Assembly: GCF_900105195.1 (NCBI RefSeq)
Contig: NZ_FNRX01000002.1
Coordinates: 4,092,001 to 4,156,000 of the forward strand
DNA length: 64,000 nucleotides
Reading direction: 5' to 3'
From: Rhodococcus pyridinivorans
GTDB lineage: Bacteria > Actinomycetota > Actinomycetes > Mycobacteriales > Mycobacteriaceae
Of the stretch, positions 47,268-57,473 are shown one piece after another. Numbering within the stretch: position 1 is the first letter of the stretch; each line of letters starts with the position of its first letter. Below the pieces are notes generated by a model. That model was not told where the DNA came from, searched no databases, and worked only from the letters and a program-made list of their open reading frames with translations. The translations under genes and the position numbers were made by a program.

Positions 47268-48196
47268 CGCGCCGCCTCCCGGGCCGCGGTGCGGTCGGCC
47301 AGCGTGGGCAGGTCGGCACCGGCGCGGGCCACCGTCAGACCGGACGTCCACGCGGCGATGTCGAACACATCGCGCACATCGTCGATCCCAATGCCACGCA
47401 GTCGTTCCCGACGGTCGGCCCCGAGGAGACCGCAGGTCCACAATCCGTCGAGCAGACCGGTGGTGAAGGCGTCGCCGGCGCCGACCGTGTCGACCACCTC
47501 GACCCGCACGGCGGGTACCTCGACAGTCCCGGCCGCGCACAGCGCCACCGCACCTTGTTCTCCACGGGTCACCGCAACGATCGCCGGCCCTCGCGAGAGC
47601 CAATCCCGCGCGGTGTCGAGGGGATTACGATCGGGCGCGAACCACGTCAGGTCCTCGTCGCTGGCCTTGACCACGTCGGCGAGCGAGACCAGACGTTCGA
47701 TCCGTTCCCGTCCGCGCGCCGGGTCGTCGATCAGCGCCGGTCGGACGTTCGGATCGAAGCTCACCGTGGATGTTCCTGCCTGCTGCGCAACGAGTTCGGC
47801 GACGAGATCGCAGCCGGGTTCGAGCACCGTCGCGATGGACCCGGTGTGCACGAGCACGGCGTCCACCGACGGCGGCGGCTCGACAGGATCCCAGACGATG
47901 TCGAATTCGTACGTCGCGGAACCCTTCTCGTCGATCTCCGCCTGCGCGGTCGCCGTGCGCTCGGCTGCTGCGCTCCCCGGCGTCAGCGACACCCCGGAGG
48001 CCGCGAGGTGATCGACTATCCGCCGTCCGCGGGCGTCGGTGCCGACGCGTGTCGTGAACTGCACGGGCCGGCCGAGCCGGCCCAGACCGAGCGCGACGTT
48101 GAGCGGACTCCCGCCCACGTGCTCGACGGGTTCGGCGCCGCCGCGGTGGACGATGTCGACGAGGGCTTCTCCGACGACGAGGGCGTGGCCGTTCAT
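47264..48196 (-). CDS. PfkB-family carbohydrate kinase (fructokinase-like)
   Basis: A 310-residue ribokinase-fold kinase with the N-terminal [15 protein letters not shown] substrate motif and the C-terminal catalytic [14 protein letters not shown], with Asp as base. The substrate pocket (FDIVWDP...HTGS) is fructokinase-like. In this operon it would phosphorylate fructose produced from mannitol or sorbitol. It overlaps both neighbours by ATGA, so it is translated in step with the dehydrogenase upstream and xylulokinase downstream. Confidence 0.9.
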   Translation of the reverse strand: MNGHALVVGEALVDIVHRGGAEPVEHVGGSPLNVALGLGRLGRPVQFTTRVGTDARGRRIVDHLAASGVSLTPGSAAAERTATAQAEIDEKGSATYEFDIVWDPVEPPPSVDAVLVHTGSIATVLEPGCDLVAELVAQQAGTSTVSFDPNVRPALIDDPARGRERIERLVSLADVVKASDEDLTWFAPDRNPLDTARDWLSRGPAIVAVTRGEQGAVALCAAGTVEVPAVRVEVVDTVGAGDAFTTGLLDGLWTCGLLGADRRERLRGIGIDDVRDVFDIAAWTSGLTVARAGADLPTLADRTAAREAAR

Positions 48197-49665
48197 TCCG
48201 GCTCCCCCGGAAGTTCCTTCAGGGTGGCGCGTGCGCCGTCGCTGTGCAGGGCGTTGAGCGCCCAGGTGTAGGCGTCGACGAAACGGTGGTTCTGCGCGAG
48301 ATCACCGAAGACCTCGGCGTTCTCGATGAAGGCGGTGGGATGCGTGAGTTGTCCTCGCGCGATCGGGACGAGCGTGTCGGCGAGCCGGTCGACCACCTCG
48401 ATCGGTTGTCCCTGTTCGTCGATGCCTTCGGCGTAGCGCGCCCACGAAGCGACGATCGCCGCGGACAACCGCACGTGCCCATTGGCGGCAAGGTTCTCCC
48501 GGATCACGGGCACCAGCCACTTCGGAATGCGATCGGACGACTCGGCGCACAGGCGTGCGATCGTGTCCCGGATCTCGGGGTTCGCGAACCTCTCGATCAG
48601 GGTGGTCTTGTACTCGTCGAGATCGATGCCCGGCACCGGTTTCAGGGTCGGTGTCGCTTCGGTGTCCATGTACGCACGGACGAATCCGGCGAGGAGCGGA
48701 TCCTGCGCGGCCTCGTGGACGAGGCGGTATCCCATGAGATACGCGAAATAGCAGAGTCCCTGGTGACCGGCGTTGAGCAGACGCAACTTCATCAGCTCGT
48801 AGGGAGCGACGTCGTCGACGATCTGGACTCCCGCATCCTCGAAGGGCGGTCGCCCGTCGGCGAAGTCCTCCTCGAGCACCCAGGAGGTGAAGGGTTCGGC
48901 GGCGACCGGCCAGCGGTCCTGCACGTCGAAGCGTTCGGAGAGCGCCGAGACCACCTCGTCGGTGGTCACCGGGGTGATCCGGTCGACCATCGAGTTGGGG
49001 AAACGGACGTGCTCGGTGATCCATTCTGCGAGATCGGGATTCAGAAGGCGCGCGTATTCGCTGAAGACGCGACGCGCGACGGTTCCGTTGCCCTCGATGT
49101 TGTCGCACGACATCACCGTCGGAGCGCGCAGTCCTCGCTCCCGGCGCCGGGCGAGAGCCTCGGTGACGAGACCGAAGACGGTGGCCGGGGGTTCGCCGGA
49201 CCGCAGATCGTGTTGCACGGCCGGATCGTCGACGTCGAACTCACCGGTGTCGTGACGGATGTTGTAACCGCCCTCGGTGACGGTCAGCGAGATGATCCGG
49301 GTGGTCGGGGCCGCGAGGAGCTCGACGACCGCCTCGGGATCGTCTGGGGCGTAACGATAGTCGACGATGGAGCCGATCACCCGCGGCTCCCAGGTGCCGT
49401 CGGGGTGGGTGAGCACCAGCGTGTACAGGTGGTCCTGGACGGCGAGCGCCTCCTGCATACGGCGATCACCGGGGAGCACCCCGACGCCGCAGATACCCCA
49501 TTCCTTCGCCTTCCCCTGTTCGAGGAGCCGGTCTACGTACATCGCCTGGTGCGCGCGGTGGAATCCGCCCACACCGAAGTGCACGATGCCGACGGAGACG
49601 TCGTCCCGACGGTAGGTCGGGACGGGCACACCCAACTCGGGAAGCGTCTGCTCGTTCACGTGCAT
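48193..49665 (-). CDS. Mannitol dehydrogenase family protein (polyol 2-dehydrogenase)
   Basis: A 490-residue long-chain dehydrogenase. The Rossmann motif VHFGVGGFHRAHQAMYVD is followed by TVMSCDNIEGNG, RFPNSMVDRITPVTT and KLRLLNAGHQGLCYFAYLMG, the catalytic Lys-Asn-His region of mannitol 2-dehydrogenase. It is zinc-independent and oxidises mannitol (or arabitol/sorbitol) to the ketose with NAD+. It lies between the Zn-dehydrogenase gene (6 bp upstream) and the fructokinase-like gene, with which it overlaps. Mannitol and D-arabitol are the likeliest substrates by family. Confidence 0.92.
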   Translation of the reverse strand: MHVNEQTLPELGVPVPTYRRDDVSVGIVHFGVGGFHRAHQAMYVDRLLEQGKAKEWGICGVGVLPGDRRMQEALAVQDHLYTLVLTHPDGTWEPRVIGSIVDYRYAPDDPEAVVELLAAPTTRIISLTVTEGGYNIRHDTGEFDVDDPAVQHDLRSGEPPATVFGLVTEALARRRERGLRAPTVMSCDNIEGNGTVARRVFSEYARLLNPDLAEWITEHVRFPNSMVDRITPVTTDEVVSALSERFDVQDRWPVAAEPFTSWVLEEDFADGRPPFEDAGVQIVDDVAPYELMKLRLLNAGHQGLCYFAYLMGYRLVHEAAQDPLLAGFVRAYMDTEATPTLKPVPGIDLDEYKTTLIERFANPEIRDTIARLCAESSDRIPKWLVPVIRENLAANGHVRLSAAIVASWARYAEGIDEQGQPIEVVDRLADTLVPIARGQLTHPTAFIENAEVFGDLAQNHRFVDAYTWALNALHSDGARATLKELPGEPE

Positions 49666-49671
49666 GGATCT

Positions 49672-50730
49672 TCAGTCCTTTCCCGCCGGATCGGTCACGT
49701 CCACGACGGCCTTGATGTTTCCGGGTGTCCGATCGGATTCGAGTGCGTCGGCGGTCTTGTCGAGGGGGAACCGGGCGGTGACCATCGAGTCGAGATCGAC
49801 CCGTCCCGCCCCGAGGAGCGCGAGCGCGGTCGGCCACGTGTTCGCGTAACGGAACACGCCGGTCAGGATCAGTTCGCGGTTCTGGACCCACTGCACCGGC
49901 AGGGTCATGGTCTCGGCGCCGGATCCGACGAGGACGACGGTGCCGCCGGGACGGACCGCGCGGATGCCCGAATCGACGGCGGCGGGGGCGCCGGACGCGT
50001 CGACGTAGGCGTCCACGCGCAGGGCCGACGGGTCGTCGACGCTGGGATCGAGCGCAGCGCTCGCCCCGAACGACAGTGCGGTCTCGCGTCGTCGCTCGTC
50101 GAGGTCGGTGACGACGACCTCGACCGCACCGAAGGCGCGCGCGACCTGTGCGACGACGATGCCGACGGGCCCGGCACCGGTGACGAGGACTCGTGAGCCG
50201 GCGGTGACACGGGCCTTCCGGACGGCCGCGATACCGACCGACAGCGGCTCGCACAGGGCGGCGGCATCGTCGGACACGGTGTCCGGAACGGGATGCGCGA
50301 AGGCCGCCCCGATGGTGACGTACTCGCACAGCGCGCCGTCGACGGGCGGTGTGGCGAAGAAGCGCATGTGCGGGCACAGGTTGTAGTCGCCGCGGCGCGT
50401 CTCCTCGGTGAGCGGGTCGGGGCGTTGCGGTTCGATCGAGACCCGCTCGCCGATCCGGCTCTGCGGAACACCGTCCCCGACCGCGACCACGACCCCGGAA
50501 GCCTCGTGGCCGAGCACGATCGGATCGGTCACGACGAACTCGCCGATACGTCCTTCGCGGTAGTAGTGCGCGTCCGAACCGCACACCCCTACGGTGGTCA
50601 CCCGGACGAGGACGTCGCCGGGCTCCGGTGCAGGTAGTGGCCTTTCCTGCATCTCGATGCGGCCCGGTTCGAGAAGTACGGCGGCACGCATCGTGTCCGG
50701 GAGCGGCGGGCGAACTGTTGTGTGGGTCAC
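49672..50730 (-). CDS. Zinc-dependent polyol dehydrogenase (sorbitol/xylitol type)
   Basis: A 352-residue medium-chain dehydrogenase from GTG 50730. Catalytic-zinc residues are in [14 protein letters not shown] and [10 protein letters not shown]. The sorbitol-dehydrogenase signature [13 protein letters not shown] precedes the NAD motif [21 protein letters not shown] structural zinc lobe is reduced here: [20 protein letters not shown] keeps only one clear Cys, as in many sorbitol dehydrogenases. It oxidises sorbitol or xylitol to ketose and heads the catabolic operon, divergent from the SorC regulator with the operator region between. Confidence 0.9.
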   Translation of the reverse strand: MTHTTVRPPLPDTMRAAVLLEPGRIEMQERPLPAPEPGDVLVRVTTVGVCGSDAHYYREGRIGEFVVTDPIVLGHEASGVVVAVGDGVPQSRIGERVSIEPQRPDPLTEETRRGDYNLCPHMRFFATPPVDGALCEYVTIGAAFAHPVPDTVSDDAAALCEPLSVGIAAVRKARVTAGSRVLVTGAGPVGIVVAQVARAFGAVEVVVTDLDERRRETALSFGASAALDPSVDDPSALRVDAYVDASGAPAAVDSGIRAVRPGGTVVLVGSGAETMTLPVQWVQNRELILTGVFRYANTWPTALALLGAGRVDLDSMVTARFPLDKTADALESDRTPGNIKAVVDVTDPAGKD

Positions 50731-50747
50731 ACTGTGATGCTAACGTA

Positions 50748-50804
50748 CTGAGCAGATGCACGCACCCCTGAGCAGATGCTCACGGAGCGTCCGAATACTG
50801 CTCA
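50748..50804. promoter_or_regulatory. SorC-type operator array between divergent polyol operons
   Basis: CTGAGCAGATGC occurs at 50748-50759 and again at 50768-50779, exactly 20 bp (two helical turns) apart. The second continues into TGCTCA, making the dyad TGAGCA-GA-TGCTCA (50769-50782), and a further TGCTCA is at 50799-50804, 15 bp before the regulator start. Four half-sites suit a tetrameric SorC protein. Confidence 0.7.
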
Positions 50805-50819
50805 CACCAAGGAGAGCTC

Positions 50820-51887
50820 GTGACCGCCCCCGGCCCCACCAACATCCCGGACACGGAGAGCCCGGTATCCACCGATGATCTCCGTCTCGCCGTGCGGGCC
50901 GCAACGCTCTACTACCTCGACGGACTCACGCAGGCCGAGGTGGCGCAGCGTCTCGGCGTCTCCCGTCCCACCGCCGGCCGGCTCGTCGCGCGCGCTCGCG
51001 CCCAGGGCCTGGTGCGCATCGAGGTCACCGTGCCACCCGCCTGGCGCGACGACCTGCACGCCGAGACCGAACGGGCACTCGAAGAGCGATACGGGCTCGT
51101 CGAGGCCGTGGTGGTCGGGCGCCGGGTCGACGACGCGGGTCCGATCGAGGACTCCGCAAGCTTCACCGCCCTCGGGCGCGCCGCCGCCGGCCTGCTCACC
51201 CGCCGTCTCCACCCCTCCGACACCCTCGGATTCACGTGGGGTCCGGAGACCGTCGCCGTGGCACAGGCCATCCCGTCGGGTGTCGCCAGTTGCGCCACGA
51301 TCGTCCAACTCGACGGCTCCATCTCCATGAGCGCCTACCAGACAGGTACCGAGTTCGTCCTCGGCCGCTGCGCAGAACAGCTTCGGGCGCAACCGCTCCG
51401 GCTTCCCGCACCGCTGTACGCCGATCCGTCCACGGTCGCGTCGATGCGCGCCGACTCGTTGATCTCCCGCACGCTCGAGGTCGGGCGCCGCGCGGAGGCG
51501 ATGATCTTCGGTGTGGGCGCCGTGTCGACCTCGACCACCCTGTTCGAGGGCAGCTTCCTCGACACCACGATGCTCAACGAACTCGACGGCCTCGGTGCGG
51601 TCGGTGAGATCGGCGGCCGGTTCTTCCGTGCCGACGGCACCGCCGTGCACGGCGAACTCGAAAGCCGCACCATGTCGGTACCTCTCGACGACGTCCGCGA
51701 CTGCCCCGCCACGATTCTCGTCACCGGCGGACAGTCCAAGCACCGCGCTGTACTCGGTGCTCTCCGAGGCGGTCTCGCGAACATGCTCGTCTGCGACATC
51801 GCGTGCGCCCAGTACCTGCTCGACCATCCCGACCAACGCCCTCGAGAACGGCACCCCGAAGGACGAGGCACCACCGAAATGAGGTAG
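50820..51887 (+). CDS. SorC-family transcriptional regulator
   Basis: A 355-residue protein from GTG 50820 with AGGAGAG upstream. The HTH is RAATLYYLDGLTQAEVAQRL plus GVSRPTAGRLVARARAQG. It is followed by the sugar-phosphate-binding SorC domain (TLGFTWGPETVAVAQAIPSG, ILVTGGQSKHRAVLGAL). The family senses phosphorylated sugars or polyol-derived ligands as tetramers. It is the first gene of the importer operon and faces the dehydrogenase/kinase operon, with TGAGCA half-sites between; control of both is inferred. Confidence 0.92.
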   Translation: MTAPGPTNIPDTESPVSTDDLRLAVRAATLYYLDGLTQAEVAQRLGVSRPTAGRLVARARAQGLVRIEVTVPPAWRDDLHAETERALEERYGLVEAVVVGRRVDDAGPIEDSASFTALGRAAAGLLTRRLHPSDTLGFTWGPETVAVAQAIPSGVASCATIVQLDGSISMSAYQTGTEFVLGRCAEQLRAQPLRLPAPLYADPSTVASMRADSLISRTLEVGRRAEAMIFGVGAVSTSTTLFEGSFLDTTMLNELDGLGAVGEIGGRFFRADGTAVHGELESRTMSVPLDDVRDCPATILVTGGQSKHRAVLGALRGGLANMLVCDIACAQYLLDHPDQRPRERHPEGRGTTEMR

Positions 51888-51893
51888 ACCATC

Positions 51894-53249
51894 GTGCCTA
51901 CAGCAAGAAGATCCATCCGCGCGGCCGCGGCAGGAGCCGTGGCCCTGAGCGTCGCACTGACCGGTTGTGCCGGTGCAGGATCAATCGGTACGTCCGGCCG
52001 CACCGTCACCATCGCGATGGTGTCGAACTCCCAGATGCAGGACGCACAGCAACTCGCGTCGCAGTTCGAGGCCGAGAACCCGGAGATCGACCTGAAGTTC
52101 GTCACCCTCTCCGAGAACCAGGCCCGCGCCAAGATCACCGCGTCCACGGCGATGGGCGGTGGCGAGTTCGACGTCGTGATGATCAGCAACTACGAGACTC
52201 CCCAGTGGGCGGAGTACGGCTGGCTCACGAATCTGTCACCGTACATCGAGCAGACCGACGGCTACGACGCCGACGACATCATTCCCTCGCTGCGCGAAGC
52301 ACTCTCGTACGAGGGCGATCTGTACTCGGTGCCCTTCTACGGCGAATCGTCGTTCCTCATGTATCGCAAGGACCTGTTCGAACAGGCCGGCATCACGCTG
52401 TCCGACCCGCCGACCTGGACCGAGGTCGCCGAGGCCGCAGCGCAACTCGACAGCCCCGACATCAACGGCATCTGTCTGCGCGGCAAGCCCGGCTGGGGTG
52501 AGCTGCTCGCACCGCTCGACACCGTCATCAACACCTTCGGCGGACGGTGGTTCGACGAGAACTGGAACGCACAGCTGAACAGTCCCGAGGTACGCGAAGC
52601 GGTGCAGTTCTATGTCGACCTCGTCCGCGAGTACGGTCAGCCCGGTGCCGCGACGAGCGGATTCAGCGAGTGCGCCACGCAACTCGCGCAGGGCCGGGTC
52701 GCCATGTGGTACGACTCCACCTCCGCCGTCTCGACCCTCGAGGATCCCGCGTCGAGCAACGTCGTCGGGAAGATCGGCTACGCGGCCGCGCCCGTCCAGG
52801 AGAAGGACCCCTCGGGCTGGCTCTACACCTGGTCGCTCGGCATCCCCGCGAGCAGCGAACACACCGAGGACGCCTGGAAGTTCATCTCGTGGATGACCGA
52901 CCAGCAGTACCTGCGCACCGTCGGCGAGCAACTCGGCTGGGAGCGGGTGCCGCCGGGCAGCCGACTGTCGACCTACGAGATCCCCGAATACGCCGAGGCC
53001 GCCGCGGCCTACGGCCCGATCACCCTCGAATCCATCGAGGGAGCCGACCAGCAGAACCCCACGGTCGACCCCGTCCCGTACACGGGCATCCAGTTCGTGG
53101 CCATCCCCGAGTTCCAGGATCTCGGCACCCGGGTCAGCCAGCAGATCAGCGCCGCCATCGCCGGACGGCAGAGCGTCGAGGACGCCCTCGACCAGGCACA
53201 GAAGTACGCCGAGGCCGTCGGCGCGACCTACCGGGAGAAGACGTCATGA
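51894..53249 (+). CDS. Sugar-alcohol ABC transporter substrate-binding lipoprotein
   Basis: A 451-residue protein from GTG 51894. The signal peptide (RSIRAAAAGAVALSVALTGC) ends in a lipobox, Cys about residue 23. The body is a family-1 extracellular solute-binding protein with EFDVVMISNYETPQWAEYGW, VPFYGESSFLMYRKDLFEQA and WSLGIPASSEHTEDAWKFIS, resembling SmoE/sorbitol-mannitol binding proteins. It captures polyols outside the membrane and delivers them to the two permeases encoded next, the first with an ATGA overlap. Confidence 0.92.
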   Translation: MPTARRSIRAAAAGAVALSVALTGCAGAGSIGTSGRTVTIAMVSNSQMQDAQQLASQFEAENPEIDLKFVTLSENQARAKITASTAMGGGEFDVVMISNYETPQWAEYGWLTNLSPYIEQTDGYDADDIIPSLREALSYEGDLYSVPFYGESSFLMYRKDLFEQAGITLSDPPTWTEVAEAAAQLDSPDINGICLRGKPGWGELLAPLDTVINTFGGRWFDENWNAQLNSPEVREAVQFYVDLVREYGQPGAATSGFSECATQLAQGRVAMWYDSTSAVSTLEDPASSNVVGKIGYAAAPVQEKDPSGWLYTWSLGIPASSEHTEDAWKFISWMTDQQYLRTVGEQLGWERVPPGSRLSTYEIPEYAEAAAAYGPITLESIEGADQQNPTVDPVPYTGIQFVAIPEFQDLGTRVSQQISAAIAGRQSVEDALDQAQKYAEAVGATYREKTS

Positions 53250-54211
53250 CCGCACCTGCAGCGCAGCGTCCCGCACCGGACGCCGACGAGCGCATCCGCG
53301 CCGTACGGGAAGCGAAGGAGGAGCAGATCTCCCGCGCCGAGGGATGGCGCCGGCGCGGCCCCCTGCTCCCGGCCCTGATCTTCACGATCGTTGTCACACA
53401 GATCCCGTTCCTGTTCACGCTGTACTACTCGACCCAGTCCTGGAACCTCGTCAGCCCCGGCTCCCGCCGGTTCGTCGGACTCCAGAACTACGTCGACGTC
53501 TTCCAGGACAGCCAGTTCTGGCAGGTCACCCTGAACACGGTGATCCTCATCGTCGGCACGGTCCTGATCTCCGTGATACTCGGGCTGCTTCTTGCGCTCC
53601 TGCTCGACCGGGCGTTCCTCGGGCGCGGTATCGCACGGACCCTGCTCATCACGCCGTTCCTCGTCACCCCGGTCGCCAGTGCACTGATCTGGAAGACGTC
53701 GATGTTCGATCCCGTTTTCGGCATCGTCAACTTCGTTCTCTCCCCCTTCGGATTGGGAGAGGTGGACTGGATCAGCCGGTTCCCGCTCCCGGCCGTGATG
53801 GTCGCGCTGGTGTGGCAGTGGACGCCGTTCATGATGCTGCTCATCCTCGCCGGCCTGCAGTCGATGCCCCGCGACATCCTCGAGGCCGGCCGCGTCGACG
53901 GCGCCGGAGCCTTCGCACTGTTCCGCGAACTGACGCTGCCGCATCTGCGCCGGTTCATCGAACTCGGCACCGTTCTCGGCGCGATCTACCTGGTGAACAC
54001 GTTCGACGCGATCTACATGATGACCCAGGGCGGACCCGGCACGGCCAGCTCCAACCTGCCGTTCTACATCTACCAGCGCGCGTTCCTCGGCTTCGACATC
54101 GGCCAGGCCGCGGCAATGGGTGTCGTGGTCGTCATCGGCACGATCGTCATCGCCACCTTCGCGCTGCGCCTGATCTTCACATCGTTCACCGGCAAGGAGG
54201 AAGCGGCATGA
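53246..54211 (+). CDS. Polyol ABC transporter permease (MalF-like)
   Basis: A 321-residue permease with six membrane segments after a charged N-terminus. The ATPase-contact EAA loop is ILEAGRVDGAGAFALFRELT, and ALIWKTSMFDPVFGIVNFVL and IYLVNTFDAIYMMTQGGPGT are typical of the SmoF/MalF class. It pairs with the next permease. The ATG overlaps the binding-protein stop, and its own stop overlaps the following start. Confidence 0.92.
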   Translation: MTAPAAQRPAPDADERIRAVREAKEEQISRAEGWRRRGPLLPALIFTIVVTQIPFLFTLYYSTQSWNLVSPGSRRFVGLQNYVDVFQDSQFWQVTLNTVILIVGTVLISVILGLLLALLLDRAFLGRGIARTLLITPFLVTPVASALIWKTSMFDPVFGIVNFVLSPFGLGEVDWISRFPLPAVMVALVWQWTPFMMLLILAGLQSMPRDILEAGRVDGAGAFALFRELTLPHLRRFIELGTVLGAIYLVNTFDAIYMMTQGGPGTASSNLPFYIYQRAFLGFDIGQAAAMGVVVVIGTIVIATFALRLIFTSFTGKEEAA

Positions 54212-55098
54212 GCACCACGGCCACGCAGCCGCAGGCTTCGGACACCACGGCACCCACCGGCCGTGTCATGCGCACGGCCCGGAAGCGCAAGAACCGCAAG
54301 TTCAATCCCTGGGGTGTGGTCGCGTGGATCGCCGCCATCGGATTCTTCTTCCCGGTCTTCTGGATGGTGCTCACCGCCTTCAAGCAGGAGGCCGACGCCT
54401 ACTCCGACCCACCGAAGTTCTTCTTCACCCCCACCCTCGACCAGTTCCGGGCGGTGTTCGAGACCGGAGTGGGCACGGCCCTGCTCAACTCGGCCTTCGC
54501 CACGATCGTCTCGACGGTGCTGGTCCTGCTGCTCGGCGTGCCGGCGGCCTTCGCGCTGTCGCTGCGGCCGGTGAAGAAGACCAAGGACGTGCTGTTCTTC
54601 TTCATCAGCACGAAGATGCTGCCCATCGTCGCGGCGATCATCCCGCTGTACGTGATCGTCGCGAACGTCGGCCTGCTCGACAACATCTGGGCCCTGATCA
54701 TCCTGTACACGGCGATGAACCTGCCCATCGCGGTGTGGATGATGCGGTCGTTCTTCCTCGAGGTCCCGGGCGAGCTGCTCGAGGCGGCGAGCATGGACGG
54801 CGCGAGCCTGTGGACGGCGGTGCGCGAGCTGATCCTGCCGCTCGTCTCCCCCGGCATCGCTGCGACCGCCCTGATCTGCGTGATCTTCTCGTGGAACGAG
54901 TTCTTCTTCGCCGTCAACCTGACCGCTGTTCAGGCGCAGACAATTCCCGTCTTCCTCGTCGGCTTCATCACCGGTGAGGGCCTGTACTGGGCCCGGCTGT
55001 CCGCCGCCGCGACGATGGCGGCGCTGCCCGTCGTGCTCGCGGGCTGGCTCGCCCAGAACAAGCTCGTGCGCGGCCTGTCGTTCGGCGCCATCAAGTAG
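54208..55098 (+). CDS. Polyol ABC transporter permease (MalG-like)
   Basis: A 296-residue permease with six membrane segments. The EAA loop LLEAASMDGASLWTAVRELI and the segment VIFSWNEFFFAVNLTAVQAQ match SmoG/MalG. Phe/Pro-rich WMVLTAFKQEADAYSDPPKF after helix 1 is typical. ATG 54208 overlaps the previous stop and GGAGGAAG lies upstream. It completes the membrane channel of the polyol importer. Confidence 0.92.
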   Translation: MSTTATQPQASDTTAPTGRVMRTARKRKNRKFNPWGVVAWIAAIGFFFPVFWMVLTAFKQEADAYSDPPKFFFTPTLDQFRAVFETGVGTALLNSAFATIVSTVLVLLLGVPAAFALSLRPVKKTKDVLFFFISTKMLPIVAAIIPLYVIVANVGLLDNIWALIILYTAMNLPIAVWMMRSFFLEVPGELLEAASMDGASLWTAVRELILPLVSPGIAATALICVIFSWNEFFFAVNLTAVQAQTIPVFLVGFITGEGLYWARLSAAATMAALPVVLAGWLAQNKLVRGLSFGAIK

Positions 55099-55130
55099 AC
55101 CCGATTCCTTTTACAGCAAGGACTTCCATC

Positions 55131-56210
<1,080 letters not shown>

Positions 56211-56232
56211 CCCGGCGACGGAAGGATCCTCA

Positions 56233-56787
56233 GTGGGCGAGCAGAAGGAACGGATGCTGGCCGGCGAACTCTACATCGCCGACGACCCCGAACTCGCCGC
56301 CGACGCGCTGCGGGCAGCGCTGCTGACCGAGAAGTACAACGCGTCGAGCGCAGCGGATACGGATGCGCGTCGCGCACTCCTCGAGGAGTTGTTCGACGCG
56401 ATCGGTGACGACGTGGAGATCCGGCCGCCACTGCAGGTGGACTACGGGTATCGGATCACCGTGGGGGACGGGACATTCGTCAACTTCGGCGCGATCATGC
56501 TCGACGTCGCGCCGATCACGATCGGCTCGGACGTGCAGATCGGCCCGAACGTGCAACTCCTCACCCCCACTCATCCCCTCGATCCCGATCTCCGCCGCGC
56601 GAAGTGGGAATCGGCGCAACCCATCACGATCGGCGACAACGTGTGGCTCGGCGGTGGCGCAATCGTCGGACCGGGCGTCACGATCGGCGAGAACACGGTC
56701 GTGGGAGCCGGCGCGGTGGTCACCCGCGACCTGCCGCCGAACGTCGTGGCGACGGGCGTACCTGCTCGGGTGACGCGCCGGCTCTGA
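56233..56787 (+). CDS. Sugar O-acetyltransferase (maltose/galactoside acetyltransferase family)
   Basis: A 184-residue hexapeptide-repeat transferase from GTG 56233 with GAAGGA upstream. The N-terminal Mac domain reads MLAGELYIADDPELAADALR. The left-handed beta-helix contains ITIGSDVQIGPNVQLLTPTH with the catalytic His, and WLGGGAIVGPGVTIGENTVV. It acetylates non-metabolisable sugars with acetyl-CoA, a detoxification role in lac- and mal-type operons. It is the last gene of the importer operon, 22 bp after the ATPase. Confidence 0.92.
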   Translation: MGEQKERMLAGELYIADDPELAADALRAALLTEKYNASSAADTDARRALLEELFDAIGDDVEIRPPLQVDYGYRITVGDGTFVNFGAIMLDVAPITIGSDVQIGPNVQLLTPTHPLDPDLRRAKWESAQPITIGDNVWLGGGAIVGPGVTIGENTVVGAGAVVTRDLPPNVVATGVPARVTRRL

Positions 56788-56863
56788 ACCGATCGAAGCC
56801 ACCGCCTCCGAGTCGATCGGAGCGGAACTTGCGTCGATCCCGACGCTCGCTATGCTGCCCCGC

Positions 56864-57448
56864 ATGATCAGTCGCCGCGCACGCCTCGTCAGCTTCGTCG
56901 TCGTCGCGGGTGCGGCACTCGTCGCGGCAGGGTGTTCGCGCAGCGTGGAGGGTGAGGCCACCGCATCCGAAGCACCCCCCGAGCCGTCGAGCACCACGGC
57001 GACTTCGTCGGCGCCGACCACGACCGCGACCGCCACGGCCGCACCGAAGCCGGTCGACCCCGACGACTACGCGGCGACCAGCGAGGGCGTGTACTACTTC
57101 GCCTCGCCGGGCGGGCAGTTCGGATGCGCCATCCTCGTCCACACCGCTCCCCTGACGGGCTGCCAGGGCACGATGCCGGCGAGTGCGCCCCGGGTCCCCG
57201 GCAGCGGCGCGCCCGACGTGCTGGTGCCCGCGAACGCCCTGATGCTCGAAGGGGACGGCCCCGGAGAGTGGGTCAGCATCGGCGACATCGCGTTCACGGA
57301 TCTCGGAGGTGCCCCGAATACGCTGCCCCACGGCAGCACTCTCACCGTTGATCCGTTCACGTGCACCGTCGACGAGAAGACCGCTGTCACGTGCGAGACG
57401 GACACCCATGGCTTCACCGTGTCGGAGACCGGTGGCGAGGTGTGGTGA
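56864..57448 (+). CDS. Hypothetical lipoprotein
   Basis: About 194 residues. The signal peptide MISRRARLVSFVVVAGAAL ends in a lipobox (VAAGC), so the protein is probably exported and lipid-anchored. A Thr/Ser/Pro/Ala linker of about 45 residues follows. The C-terminal domain has VYYFASPGGQFGCAILVH, GCQGTMP and TCTVDEKTAVTCETDTHGF, with five cysteines that may form disulfides. This resembles small exported actinobacterial lipoproteins of unknown function. ATG 56852, four codons earlier, is an alternative start. It is convergent with the membrane protein gene 25 bp downstream. Confidence 0.75.
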   Translation: MISRRARLVSFVVVAGAALVAAGCSRSVEGEATASEAPPEPSSTTATSSAPTTTATATAAPKPVDPDDYAATSEGVYYFASPGGQFGCAILVHTAPLTGCQGTMPASAPRVPGSGAPDVLVPANALMLEGDGPGEWVSIGDIAFTDLGGAPNTLPHGSTLTVDPFTCTVDEKTAVTCETDTHGFTVSETGGEVW

Positions 57449-57473
57449 CCGCATCGGCGATCAAGGAGCGCGG

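Noticed and set aside
48244..50196. A 650-codon plus-strand frame through the two polyol dehydrogenase genes
   Set aside because: It crosses the boundary between two well-supported minus-strand genes and shows no domain; it is a GC-codon artefact.
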